Of a stretch of DNA of 64,000 nt, positions 9,116 through 18,917 are shown piece after piece. Position 1 is the stretch's first letter. The number at the start of each line of letters is the position of its first letter. The stretch lies in assembly GCA_009885695.1 (NCBI GenBank), contig VFKE01000056.1, positions 1-64,000 on the forward strand, in the 5' to 3' direction. The translations under genes were made by a program, and so were the position numbers. Under the pieces are notes generated by a model, which was not told the DNA's origin, did not search any database, and was given only the letters and a program-made list of their open reading frames with translations. The DNA comes from Verrucomicrobiota bacterium (GTDB taxonomy: Bacteria; Verrucomicrobiota; Verrucomicrobiia; Verrucomicrobiales; Verrucomicrobiaceae).

Positions 9116-10171
9116 ATGCAACGATTCACCTGTGACTGCGGCAACGTCCTTTTCTTCGGCAGTTCAACGTGCCTGAAGTGTGGCGGTCAGGTGGGTTATG
9201 ACCCGCAAGGCGGTGCCATGTTGCGGCTGCGACCCGGCGGCACCGCGATGAAGTTGTGCGACAACGGTGTCAAACACGCGGTGTGCAACTGGCTGCTTCC
9301 GGCGGACTCCGACGGCGCGCTGTGTCTAGCCTGCCGGATGAACCGCACCATCCCCGACTTGAGCACGGAGCGCAATCAGACGTTGTGGGGCCGAACGGAA
9401 ATCGCCAAGCGACGACTGATCTACACGCTGCTGCGCATGGGCTTGACGCTGCCATCGAAAGCGGAGAACCCGCAGATCGGACTGGCCTTTGACATCGTCA
9501 GCACACTGTCGAATCCCGAGGTGACAACAGGCCATCTTAATGGTGTCATCACGGTGAATCTGGAGGAAGCCGATGACACCTACCGCCAGTTCAACCGCCA
9601 GCAGCTCGGCGAAAGCAGCCGCACGCTGCTCGGGCATTTCCGGCACGAAAGTGCACACTATCTCTGGCAGCGTTACTTGTCGGAGCTGGCCTGGAATGAT
9701 CCGCTGCGACTGGCATTCCGCGATCGCTTTGGCGATGAATGGCTGGATTACGCAGCGGCGCTGAGTGCGCATTATGAGCATGGCGCGCCCGCCGGCTGGG
9801 AGCAGAGTTTCATCACCGCGTATGCCGCATCGCATCCTTGGGAGGACTGGGCGGAAACGTGGGCGCATTATTTGCAGATTGTGGATGGACTGGAAACTTG
9901 CGAGAGCTTGGGCATCCAGGTGCAATTCATCGCCTTGCCCTTGGTGCCGCTGACCGGCGAAGCGGGAACGCTGCCGCCCATGCTGCCGCAGTGCGGGATT
10001 GCCGATGGCGAGTTCCTCGCGTGGCTTCAGCGCTGGATCTGTCTGTCCACCGTGCTCAATGAAATCTCCAGCAGCCTGGGCGAGCCAGCACTCTATCCCT
10101 TCGTCATCTCCGTGCGCGCCGCACAAAAGCTGCGGCTGGCGCATCATTTCGCGCAGGTGTGGATGCAGTGA
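9116..10171 (+). CDS. Putative zinc-binding metallopeptidase (Peptidase_Mx-like) with N-terminal zinc ribbon
   Basis: MQRFTCDCGNVLFFGSSTCLKCG ribbon; HFRHESAHYLW metalloprotease-like motif. Confidence 0.75.
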   Translation: MQRFTCDCGNVLFFGSSTCLKCGGQVGYDPQGGAMLRLRPGGTAMKLCDNGVKHAVCNWLLPADSDGALCLACRMNRTIPDLSTERNQTLWGRTEIAKRRLIYTLLRMGLTLPSKAENPQIGLAFDIVSTLSNPEVTTGHLNGVITVNLEEADDTYRQFNRQQLGESSRTLLGHFRHESAHYLWQRYLSELAWNDPLRLAFRDRFGDEWLDYAAALSAHYEHGAPAGWEQSFITAYAASHPWEDWAETWAHYLQIVDGLETCESLGIQVQFIALPLVPLTGEAGTLPPMLPQCGIADGEFLAWLQRWICLSTVLNEISSSLGEPALYPFVISVRAAQKLRLAHHFAQVWMQ

Positions 10172-10255
10172 GACAATGCCGGAGCGGCCACGCGCGGCGA
10201 TAGTTGCGTTGGCTGCTGATGCTGGCATGGTGCCGTTATTGAGAGGAACATCTCC

Positions 10256-12538
10256 ATAGACTCGACCCCGCCTGAACGTATTGCCTTCCTGGGCGGATAC
10301 GAACCGCGGCGCTGCGGGATTGCGACCTTCACCCATGACCTGTGTGAAGCGGTGGCTGCTGTAGCACCAGGCTCCGAATGTTTTGCAGGAGCGATGAATG
10401 ATCGCGCCGAAGGCTACAAGTATTCGCCGCGGGTGCGTTTTGAATTGCTGGAGAAGGATCTGGATTCCTACCGACGCGCCGCTGACTTCCTGAACTTCAA
10501 CAACGCGGATGTGCTGTGTGTGCAGCACGAGTTTGGCATTTATGGCGGACCGGCGGGAAGCCATCTGCTGGCCCTTCTCAAGGAGGTACGGATGCCCGTG
10601 GTGACGACCGTGCATACCGTGTTGCGCGTGCCGAGCGCGGTACAGCGCAAGGTCATGATGGAACTGGTGCGGCGCAGCGATCGCCTGGTGGTCATGGCGC
10701 ACAAGGGCGCGGAGATGCTGCGTGAAATTTATGAAGTGCCGGAAGATAAGATGGACCTCATCCCTCATGGCATTCCGGACATTCCATTCGTGGACACAAA
10801 TTTCTACAAAGCGCAACTGGGCGTGGAAGGCCGGATGGTGCTGCTCACCTTTGGACTGCTTGGTCCCGGAAAAGGCATCGAGCATGTCATCGAGGCGCTG
10901 CCGGAAATCGTGCAACGGCATCCAAACGTGGTCTATCTGGTGCTGGGGGCCACGCATCCAAATCTCATCGCCAGCGAAGGTGAGCGATATCGCCTCAGCC
11001 TGGAGCGACTGGCCGAGGATCGCGGAGTGAAGGAGCATGTCATCTTTCACAACCGCTTCGTGTCGCTGGAAGATCTCAAGGAATTCATCGGCGCCGCGGA
11101 CATCTACATCACGCCGTATCTCAACGAAGCACAGATCACTTCCGGCACGCTGGCTTATGTCTTTGGGGCGGGCAAGGCAGTGGTCTCCACACCCTACTGG
11201 CATGCGCAGGAATTGCTGGCGGATGGACGCGGCATCCTGGTGCCATTCCGCAACCCGCCAGCCATCGCCGAAGGAGTATGCAGGTATCTCGATGATCCCG
11301 CACTGATGGAGAAAACACGCCGTGACGCTTTTCAGATGGGCCGGGAGATGGTCTGGCCAGCCGTCGCCCAGCGTTATCTCAAGTGCTTCCAACATGCGCG
11401 CGCCGATCGCAGAGCCGTGCCGCGGCAGGCCTTCGCCGGCTGGACGCTGGCCAGCAGGCCCTACGCCCTGCCACCCTTGCGTCTGGATCACGTGGTGCGC
11501 ATGAGCGACGGGACCGGCATTTTCCAACACGCCATTTTTAATGTTCCCAATTTTCACGAGGGCTACTGCACCGATGACAACGCGCGCGCCTTCATCCTGT
11601 GCAATCTGCTGGATGAACTCGGCGGCGAAGCTCCGGCGGAGAACCTGGACAAACTGGCCACGAGTTATCTCGCGTTCCTCTCCGCAGCCTTGAATTACGA
11701 CTCCGGGCGATTCCGAAACTTCATGAGCCATGGACGGCTATGGCTGGAAGATATGGGAAGCGAGGACAGCCACGCGCGCGCGCTCTGGGCCGTGGGCACC
11801 GGCGCGGGACGCTCGCGCAAGGAGGGACACCGGCGCTTGTGCATCCAGCTTTTTGAACGCGGCCTGCCGGTGGTGGAAACTTTTTCCTCGCCTCGCGCCT
11901 GGGCTTTCACACTGCTGGGCATCCATGAATATTTGCGCCGCGTCGAATCCAATCCTGCGGTGAACTCGGCACGCAATATACTGACCAGCAAGCTGGTCAC
12001 CTTATGGAATAACTGCGCCACCGAGGACTGGCCCTGGTTTGAACCGAGCGCTACTTACGACAACGCGCGCCTCTGCCAGGCACTGATCCTCAGCGGCCAG
12101 TGGATGCCTGACACCGAGGCGCTGGAGATCGGACTGAAATCTTTGCGCTGGCTGGCCTCTATTCAGCGGACACAAGCGGGCCACTTCCGTCCCATTGGCA
12201 GCAACGGATTCTATCAGCGTGACGGTGCGCGGGCGGACTTCGACCAGCAGCCGGTGGAGGCCCAGGCCATGGTCTCGGCTTCCCTTGAAGCCTTTCGCGC
12301 CACGCGCGATGCAACGTGGTCGCGCGCGGCGCAGCGCGCCTTCGAATGGTTTCTCGGCCGCAACGATCTCGGCGTTCCGCTCTACGATTCCAGCACCGGC
12401 GGTTGCAGCGACGGACTGCATCATGACCGCATCAGTGAGAACCAGGGCGCGGAGTCGTCACTGGCCTTCCAGCTTTCCCTCGCCGAAATGAACTACGCCG
12501 AACACTTGTTCGAAGATTCCATGCGCCCCGCCTTATGA
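10256..12538 (+). CDS. GT4-type glycosyltransferase fused to C-terminal glycosidase-like alpha-helical (toroid-type) domain; start codon uncertain
   Basis: GT4 signatures (DLIPHGIPD, LTFGLLGPGKGIEHVIEALP, YLNEAQITSGTLAYVFGAGKAVVSTPYWHAQELL); conserved N-terminus PPERIAFLGGYEPRRCGIATFTHDL encoded upstream of the tracked GTG. Confidence 0.8.
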   Translation: MDSTPPERIAFLGGYEPRRCGIATFTHDLCEAVAAVAPGSECFAGAMNDRAEGYKYSPRVRFELLEKDLDSYRRAADFLNFNNADVLCVQHEFGIYGGPAGSHLLALLKEVRMPVVTTVHTVLRVPSAVQRKVMMELVRRSDRLVVMAHKGAEMLREIYEVPEDKMDLIPHGIPDIPFVDTNFYKAQLGVEGRMVLLTFGLLGPGKGIEHVIEALPEIVQRHPNVVYLVLGATHPNLIASEGERYRLSLERLAEDRGVKEHVIFHNRFVSLEDLKEFIGAADIYITPYLNEAQITSGTLAYVFGAGKAVVSTPYWHAQELLADGRGILVPFRNPPAIAEGVCRYLDDPALMEKTRRDAFQMGREMVWPAVAQRYLKCFQHARADRRAVPRQAFAGWTLASRPYALPPLRLDHVVRMSDGTGIFQHAIFNVPNFHEGYCTDDNARAFILCNLLDELGGEAPAENLDKLATSYLAFLSAALNYDSGRFRNFMSHGRLWLEDMGSEDSHARALWAVGTGAGRSRKEGHRRLCIQLFERGLPVVETFSSPRAWAFTLLGIHEYLRRVESNPAVNSARNILTSKLVTLWNNCATEDWPWFEPSATYDNARLCQALILSGQWMPDTEALEIGLKSLRWLASIQRTQAGHFRPIGSNGFYQRDGARADFDQQPVEAQAMVSASLEAFRATRDATWSRAAQRAFEWFLGRNDLGVPLYDSSTGGCSDGLHHDRISENQGAESSLAFQLSLAEMNYAEHLFEDSMRPAL

Positions 12539-13998
12539 ACACCATCCGGCTTCGCCGCCATGAGGTGACTTTCCAGCCCCAGAGCGCACGAGTCATCATC
12601 CGCCCGTTTATCCCCTCCAGCCCCCGGATCGTTGCCGGCATTCTCAACCGCGCCCTCTCCATGAGCGAGGAAGATGCCATCGCCCAGCTCCAGGTGCTGC
12701 ATGAGGAGTTTGCTTCACGGCATTTCGACATCGAATTGGTCCTGCTGGCGCATTACGAAAAAGTGCGCCCGCAAATCGCCTTGAAGCGTCCGCTCTCCCG
12801 CGTGCGTCAGCTTCTCATCGGGGCGCTTTTTTCCGGTGAGTATGCGCTGGAGTCCGCCGCGCTCTTCAACCCGTCGATCGTGCCTCATCCTGATCAGGGC
12901 GGCGTCCCCGAAGGTGGTCTGCGTTTCATCATGAGCCTGCGCGCGACGGGTGAAGGACACATCTCGTCCATCGAGTTCCGCGCTGGCATCATCGCGCCAG
13001 ATGGCTCGATCGCCGTGGATCCAATTTCACGCTTCGTCACCGTGCCGGAAGTCGTGCCCAATCCCACCTACAAGAAAAAGCGATTCATCACCAAACTCCA
13101 GGAGATGGGATTCGAAAACGGCCACGCCGCCTCGGTGATGGACCCGCTCGCAGAAAGCTTCACATTCCAGGAACTCGATGATAGCGTTCAGCGGGTGCGC
13201 CGTGGGACAAAATACGTTGGCCGCGATCTGCGCCGTGCCCTGGAGTGCATCCGTTGGCTCGCCGACTCAAATTACGAACTCAACTTCCCATCCAAACTCG
13301 CCGTCAGTGAGCGCATCATCTTCCCGGTCTCGCCCAACGAGAGCAACGGCATCGAAGACGCGCGCTTCGTTCGTTTTGTCGATGATGACGGCTCGGTCAT
13401 GTATTGCGCCACCTACACCGCCTACAATGGCCGCGCCATTCTCCCGCAGTTTATCGAGACCCAGGACTTCCTCCACTTCCGCGTCCTCACGCTAAATGGC
13501 AGCGCCGTGCAAAACAAAGGCATGGCACTTTTCCCGCGTCGCATCAACGGTCGTTACGCGATGCTTTCGAGACAGGATGATGAGAACCTCTTCATCATGT
13601 TCTCCGATAATCCGCATCACTGGAGCGATCCTCACTTGCTGCTGCGACCCGCGGAAACATGGGAGTCCGTGAAGATCGGCAATTGTGGCTCACCCATCGA
13701 GACCGAAGCCGGCTGGCTCGTCATCACCCACGGCGTCGGTCCCATGCGCAAGTATTGCATCGGTGCCGCCCTGCTCGATTTGAACGATCCCACAAAAGTC
13801 ATCGGCCGCCTTCGCAAGCCCTTGCTTTCCCCCGAGGGTAACGAGCGCGAGGGTTATGTGCCCAATGTCGTCTACAGTTGCGGTTCATTCATTCACGGTC
13901 GCGAACTGATCCTGCCCTTCGCCATGAGCGATACCGCGTCTGCCATCGTCAGCCTGTCGCTGGATGAATTGCTGGCGGCGTTGCGAATGGGCGCCTGA
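12535..13998 (+). CDS. GH130-type glycosidase/phosphorylase
   Basis: NGIEDARFVRF, YCATYTAYNG, NKGMALFPRRINGRYAMLSRQD...NLFIMFSDNPHHWSDP are GH130-like; ATGA overlap with upstream gene. Confidence 0.85.
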   Translation: MNTIRLRRHEVTFQPQSARVIIRPFIPSSPRIVAGILNRALSMSEEDAIAQLQVLHEEFASRHFDIELVLLAHYEKVRPQIALKRPLSRVRQLLIGALFSGEYALESAALFNPSIVPHPDQGGVPEGGLRFIMSLRATGEGHISSIEFRAGIIAPDGSIAVDPISRFVTVPEVVPNPTYKKKRFITKLQEMGFENGHAASVMDPLAESFTFQELDDSVQRVRRGTKYVGRDLRRALECIRWLADSNYELNFPSKLAVSERIIFPVSPNESNGIEDARFVRFVDDDGSVMYCATYTAYNGRAILPQFIETQDFLHFRVLTLNGSAVQNKGMALFPRRINGRYAMLSRQDDENLFIMFSDNPHHWSDPHLLLRPAETWESVKIGNCGSPIETEAGWLVITHGVGPMRKYCIGAALLDLNDPTKVIGRLRKPLLSPEGNEREGYVPNVVYSCGSFIHGRELILPFAMSDTASAIVSLSLDELLAALRMGA

Positions 13999-14007
13999 CT
14001 AACTTCT

Positions 14008-14026
14008 TATTGAGTCTCGCTCAATA
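14008..14026. terminator. Short hairpin TATTGAG-TCTCG-CTCAATA after GH130 gene (possible terminator or operator)
   Basis: Perfect 7-bp stem, no T-tract. Confidence 0.35.
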
Positions 14027-14037
14027 GGACGATAAAA

Positions 14038-14088
14038 GTGTCGGGGACTGCCAGCCTCCATGACGCGGGCCAGGCTGGCCCCGACACC
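14038..14088. repeat. REP-like inverted repeat GTGTCGGGGNCTGCCAGCCT...AGGCTGGCCCCGACAC
   Basis: Long imperfect stem read directly. Confidence 0.6.
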
Positions 14089-14501
14089 CAATCGTTGACG
14101 AATGCAATTCCCAGTGGTCGTTTCTCCCAATCATGTCAGCCGCCTCCCGATACGCCGTCTGATCCCGCCTGTGAATTCGAAGTCTGAAATAGAAGGAGTG
14201 CGAGTGTGTCGTGAGGCCACTCGCCTAAAATCCGCGCGGTCGAGGTTGCCGGGTTTGCGATTGCCAATCGGCACGAAAGCAAAGTTGGGCGGTTCGATCA
14301 GTTTGACGGGTAGATTTCGTCATGCTCACGCTCCTTCTTTTTCAATACCGCCGCTTGATCCGGCGGATGAGTTTGAGGTGACTGCTCCCGTGCATGAAGC
14401 CGCAAATCCTCGCATGGGACGCTTCCTTAAACTGGTGTCTTCGTGATGCAGTTCCGACTTCAGGCGAAATCCCCCCAGTCCCATTCCGTCTGAAGACGGA
14501 G

Positions 14502-15155
14502 ATGCATAACAAAGACATGGCCCTGCATATTTTTTTCTCCACACTTTTTTGGATGGCAACGTCACTTCACGCGCAGGACAAAGATGCCAATGCTTGGTTC
14601 CGCGAAGGCATCGCCGCGTTCTGCGATCCCAGGCCGAAGGAATCCGTCACCGCATTCAACAAGGTGATCAAACTCGCCCCGCAGACTGCGCCGCAACTCT
14701 GGCAGCGGGGCATGTCACTCTACTACGCTGGCGAATTCAAGAAAGGCCGCGTGCAGTTTGAGCTTCATCAAACCGTGAACCCGCATGATGTGGAAAATGC
14801 TGCATGGCATTTTATTTGCCTGGCGCGCGCCGAGAGTGTCGAAGTCGCACGCAAGGCGTTGATCTCCATCGAAGGTGACGCCCGCGTGCCGATGCAGCAG
14901 GTGCATGATCTCTTCGCCGGCAAGGGCACCCAGGAGGCTGTGATGGCGGCTGCGAATAAAGGCGCCGTCGGCAGCGAGGAACTACGCAACCAGCTTTGCT
15001 ACGCGCATTTGTATCTCGGCTTATATCACGAAGCACTCGGCCACCCTGACAAGGCAAAAGAACACATGCTCAAAGCGGCAACTGATTACAAAATGGATCA
15101 CTACATGGGCAAGGCTGCGCAAGTGCATGCGAAGCTGCGCGGGTGGAAAAAGTAG
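14502..15155 (+). CDS. Secreted TPR-like protein
   Basis: MALHIFFSTLFWMATSLHA signal peptide; WFREGIAAFCDPRPKESVTAFNKVIKLAPQTAPQLWQRGMSLYYAGEF is TPR-like. Confidence 0.65.
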   Translation: MHNKDMALHIFFSTLFWMATSLHAQDKDANAWFREGIAAFCDPRPKESVTAFNKVIKLAPQTAPQLWQRGMSLYYAGEFKKGRVQFELHQTVNPHDVENAAWHFICLARAESVEVARKALISIEGDARVPMQQVHDLFAGKGTQEAVMAAANKGAVGSEELRNQLCYAHLYLGLYHEALGHPDKAKEHMLKAATDYKMDHYMGKAAQVHAKLRGWKK

Positions 15156-15202
15156 GCGGTGCCCCTGGCTTCACTCTTCAAACGTGAAGCGGGACGCATC
15201 AC

Positions 15203-16000
15203 CTACTTCGCCAGTTCCTTGCTCCGCTCCGTCGCCTTGCGCACGGCCTGCACCAGCGCATTCCGCAGTCCCTGTTTTTCCAACTGTTCCAGCCCCGCAA
15301 TCGTGGTGCCACCGGGACTCGTAACTTCATCACGCAGAGCAGCGGGATGCTTGCCTGTCTGCAATACCATCTGCGCGGCTCCGGCCACGGTTTGCGCAGC
15401 GAGCTGCAAGGCCGCCGCACGAGGGAGACCCATGAGTACGCCGCCGTCGGCAAGGGCCTCAATCACGGTGTAAACATAGGCGGGACCGCTGCCGCTCAGA
15501 CCCGTGACGGCATCTAGTAAAACTTCGGCGACTTCGCTGACAGTGCCGACGGATCCCAGGATGGACTTGGCCACGCCAGCGTCTTTGTCGGTAACTTTGC
15601 ATCCACGGGCAAATGCAGAGGCTCCTTGTAAGATTAGCGCCGGAGTGTTCGGCATCGAACGAATGACGCGATGATTCCCGCCGAGCCAGGCTTCGAGGTT
15701 CTTGAGCGGAATGCCAGCAGCTATGGACAAGAACAGTCGATTTTGAATTGGGGTTAAGCTTTGAAGCAGTTTCTGCATGTCCTGCGGCTTCACAGCGAGA
15801 ATGATGATGTCACTTGCGGAGGCGACATCGGAGGGTGCTTTTGCATTCTTGAGCCCCTTAAATTCCTTCGCTAGAGCGGCGGAGGCCTCGGGAAATTTGT
15901 CGCATGCAACAATGTCAACGGGCTTCACGAGTCCCGCCTTGATCACGCCGCGCAGAAGTGCGCCGCCCATTTTACCACAGCCGATAAGTCCGAGTTTCAT
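15203..16000 (-). CDS. proC: Pyrroline-5-carboxylate reductase
   Basis: MKLGLIGCGKMGGALLRG; AVKPQDM; RSMPNTPALI; DAVTGLSGSGPAYVY. Confidence 0.95.
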   Translation of the reverse strand: MKLGLIGCGKMGGALLRGVIKAGLVKPVDIVACDKFPEASAALAKEFKGLKNAKAPSDVASASDIIILAVKPQDMQKLLQSLTPIQNRLFLSIAAGIPLKNLEAWLGGNHRVIRSMPNTPALILQGASAFARGCKVTDKDAGVAKSILGSVGTVSEVAEVLLDAVTGLSGSGPAYVYTVIEALADGGVLMGLPRAAALQLAAQTVAGAAQMVLQTGKHPAALRDEVTSPGGTTIAGLEQLEKQGLRNALVQAVRKATERSKELAK

Positions 16001-16110
16001 GTGCTTGAGAGTCTAGCGCGAGATCGTATTTCAACAAGGAGGAGCGGCGATTGGCCAAGCAGCCTCAGGATTGCCAGCATCCAATCCTTTGCCCCAAACG
16101 AACTAAAATT

Positions 16111-16133
16111 AGAATGATTCTAAGAATCGTTCT
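16111..16133. promoter_or_regulatory. Palindromic operator candidate AGAATGATTCTAAGAATCGTTCT upstream of the Fur-family gene
   Basis: Near-perfect 23-nt palindrome about 36 nt before the start at 16170. Confidence 0.6.
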
Positions 16134-16169
16134 TGATAGAATCTGATTCCCCCGTATTCTGTTCCTGCC

Positions 16170-16640
16170 ATGCGTCCTGTCCCACCCAAATCATCATCCA
16201 AACCCACCGGTTTGGACTGCCGCATGGCTGTTTTGGGTGCAGACGTGCGCCTGACGCCGCACCGTCGCGAAGTCTTTCAAGTGCTGGCCCAGTCCACAGA
16301 TCATCCGACGGCTTATGATGTCTTCGCCCGCGTCAAAGACCGCTCGCCTAATATCTCGCTGGCGACCGTTTATAACTGCCTCGAACACCTGACCACCAGC
16401 GGCGCGATCAAACAGGTGCACGTCGAGCGCTCGCAGTCCCGCTACTGCGCGAACCTGCATGAGCACGTTCATTTTCACTGCGACTCCTGCGGCCAAGTCA
16501 GTGATGCACTGCCGACGACAGACTTCAACCCCGCACAATTCTGGAAGCTGCCCAACGGCGCGCGCATCACGCACACCGATGTGGCCGTGCGCGGCCTCTG
16601 CCCCGATTGCGCGAAGAAACAATCCAAGTCACGCCGATAA
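16170..16640 (+). CDS. Fur/PerR-family metalloregulator
   Basis: [53 protein letters not shown]. Confidence 0.93.
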   Translation: MRPVPPKSSSKPTGLDCRMAVLGADVRLTPHRREVFQVLAQSTDHPTAYDVFARVKDRSPNISLATVYNCLEHLTTSGAIKQVHVERSQSRYCANLHEHVHFHCDSCGQVSDALPTTDFNPAQFWKLPNGARITHTDVAVRGLCPDCAKKQSKSRR

Positions 16641-16642
16641 TT

Positions 16643-16677
16643 CATCCTTCCGTCTTCATCCTTCCGTCTTCATCCTT
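16643..16677. repeat. Heptamer array (CATCCTT/CCGTCTT)x5 between fur-like gene and sufC
   Basis: catcctt ccgtctt catcctt ccgtctt catcctt. Confidence 0.9.
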
Positions 16678-16687
16678 TGTATTTTCC

Positions 16688-17443
16688 ATGTCCCTCAAAA
16701 TCGAAAACCTCCACGCCGGAATCCCCGGACGCGAAATCCTCAAAGGCCTCACGCTCGAAGTGAAGCCCGGTGAAGTCCACGCCATCATGGGGCCGAACGG
16801 CTCCGGCAAGAGCACGCTCAGCAAGGTGCTCGCCGGCCATGAGGAATACGCAGTCACCGAGGGCCGGGTCATGCTCGACGACATCAACCTGCTCGAGATC
16901 GCGGTGGACGCCCGCTCGCGCGCCGGACTTTTCCTCGCGTTCCAGTATCCTTTTGAAATCCCCGGCGTGAGCAATGCCAATTTCATCCGTGCGGCACTCC
17001 AGGCCCGCCTGCCGAAGGGCGAGGACCTCGACGCCGTCGCCTTCTACAAGCGCATGTATGCCCGCATGGACGAACTCGAAATGAGCCGGAGCTTCACCGC
17101 ACGCAGCGTGAACGAAGGCTTCTCCGGCGGCGAAAAAAAGCGCAACGAAATTCTCCAGATGATGATGCTGGAGCCGAAGTATGCCGTGCTCGATGAAACA
17201 GACTCCGGTCTCGACATCGACGCCTTGCGTATCGTCTCCAAGGGCGTCAACGCCATGCGCTCGCCGGAGCGCGGCCTTCTCGTCATCACCCATTACCAGC
17301 GCCTGCTCGATTACATCAAGCCGGACGTCGTCCACGTGATGGTGGACGGCCGGATCGTCCGCAGCGGCGGGCCAGAGCTCGCGCTCGTTCTCGAAGAAAA
17401 AGGCTACGACTGGGCCAAGGAAAAACTCGCGAACGCCGCCTGA
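16688..17443 (+). CDS. sufC: Fe-S cluster assembly ATPase SufC
   Basis: [90 protein letters not shown]. Confidence 0.96.
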   Translation: MSLKIENLHAGIPGREILKGLTLEVKPGEVHAIMGPNGSGKSTLSKVLAGHEEYAVTEGRVMLDDINLLEIAVDARSRAGLFLAFQYPFEIPGVSNANFIRAALQARLPKGEDLDAVAFYKRMYARMDELEMSRSFTARSVNEGFSGGEKKRNEILQMMMLEPKYAVLDETDSGLDIDALRIVSKGVNAMRSPERGLLVITHYQRLLDYIKPDVVHVMVDGRIVRSGGPELALVLEEKGYDWAKEKLANAA

Positions 17444-17450
17444 CTTGCCC

Positions 17451-17478
17451 CATTTCACTTATAACTTTTCACCTCTTC
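17451..17478. repeat. Degenerate heptamer array between sufC and sufB
   Basis: catttca cttataa cttttca cctcttc. Confidence 0.5.
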
Positions 17479-17482
17479 CCCC

Positions 17483-18898
17483 ATGACCGCTGAAACTCCA
17501 GACATCTCCGACATCCGGGCTGACAGCGTGGGCGACTTCCGCTTTCCCGAGCAGCATAAATACGACGCGGGCATGGGCCTTAGCGAGAAAACCGTTGACT
17601 ACATCTCCGGCGTTAAGAACGACGACCCATGGGTGCGCGACTTCCGCAAGCACGGCCTGAAGACCTTCCTCGAGAAGCCGATGCCGACCCATTGGGCGAC
17701 CAAGGACCTAGAGAACATCCACTTCGACCAGTTCCGTTACTACTTGTCCGACGGCCAGAAGCCGAAGCGCAGTTGGGACGACGTGCCGGACGACATCAAG
17801 CGCACCTTCGACCGTCTGGGCATTCCCGAGCAGGAGCGCAAATTCCTCGCCGGTGTCGAGGCCCAGTATGATTCCGAGGCTGCCTACTCGAACGTGAAAA
17901 AGGTTGTCGAGGAACAGGGAGTCATCTTCCTCAACAGCAGCGAGGCCTTGCAGAAGCATCCGGAAATCTTCCGCAAATGGTTCGGCAAGGTCATCCCCAC
18001 CGGCGACAACAAATTCTCCGCGCTCAACAGCGCGGTGTTCAGTGGCGGCTCGTTCATCTACATCCCGCCCGGCGTGAAGGTAAAGCATCCGCTCCAGGCC
18101 TACTTCCGCATCAACAGCGAGCAGTTTGGCCAGTTCGAGCGCACGCTCATCATCGCCGACGAAGGCGCCGAGGTCATGTATATGGAGGGCTGCACCGCAC
18201 CCAAGTTCGAGACCGCCACCTTGCACAGCGCCGTGGTCGAGCTGGTCGCCATGAAGGGCGCAAAGATTCAATACGTTACCGTGCAGAACTGGAGCAGTAA
18301 CGTGTTTAACTTAGTAACCAAGCGGGGCCTGGCCCACGAGGAAGCCGAGATCAAATGGATCGACTGCAACATCGGCAGCCGCCTGACCATGAAATATCCC
18401 GGCGTCATCATGAAAGGCCGCAAGGCACGCGGTGAAGTCATCAGCATCGCCCTGGCCAACACCGGCCAGCACCAGGACACCGGCGCCAAGATGGTCCACG
18501 CCGCCGATGAAACGACGAGCAACATCATCAGCAAGTCCATCAGCATCGGCAAAGGCCGCGCCACCTACCGCGGCCTGGTCCACATCCCGAAGCATCTCAA
18601 GGGCTGCAAGAACAACACCGAATGCGACGCCCTGCTCATCAACAGCAGCAGCCGCACCGACACCTATCCCGCCATCAACGTCCGCGGCAACAAGCACGCC
18701 ACCCAGCACGAGGCCAGTGTCAGCCAGGTCAGCGCCGAGCAGATTTTCTACATGCAGCAGCGCGGCCTCAGCGAAGCCGAAGCCATGAGCCTCTCCGTCA
18801 ACGGTTTCATCAATGACCTCGTCCGCGAGTTCCCCATGGAATACAGCGTCGAACTGAAGCGCCTGATTGATTTAGAAATGGAAGGGTCTGTTGGTTAA
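17483..18898 (+). CDS. sufB: Fe-S cluster assembly protein SufB
   Basis: [71 protein letters not shown]. Confidence 0.96.
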   Translation: MTAETPDISDIRADSVGDFRFPEQHKYDAGMGLSEKTVDYISGVKNDDPWVRDFRKHGLKTFLEKPMPTHWATKDLENIHFDQFRYYLSDGQKPKRSWDDVPDDIKRTFDRLGIPEQERKFLAGVEAQYDSEAAYSNVKKVVEEQGVIFLNSSEALQKHPEIFRKWFGKVIPTGDNKFSALNSAVFSGGSFIYIPPGVKVKHPLQAYFRINSEQFGQFERTLIIADEGAEVMYMEGCTAPKFETATLHSAVVELVAMKGAKIQYVTVQNWSSNVFNLVTKRGLAHEEAEIKWIDCNIGSRLTMKYPGVIMKGRKARGEVISIALANTGQHQDTGAKMVHAADETTSNIISKSISIGKGRATYRGLVHIPKHLKGCKNNTECDALLINSSSRTDTYPAINVRGNKHATQHEASVSQVSAEQIFYMQQRGLSEAEAMSLSVNGFINDLVREFPMEYSVELKRLIDLEMEGSVG

Positions 18899-18917
18899 GC
18901 GATCGGCAATCAATCAA

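Noticed and set aside
9326-11731. 801-aa minus-strand ORF
   Set aside because: Antisense shadow ORF over the metallopeptidase and GT4 genes; H/Q/R-rich translation without motifs.
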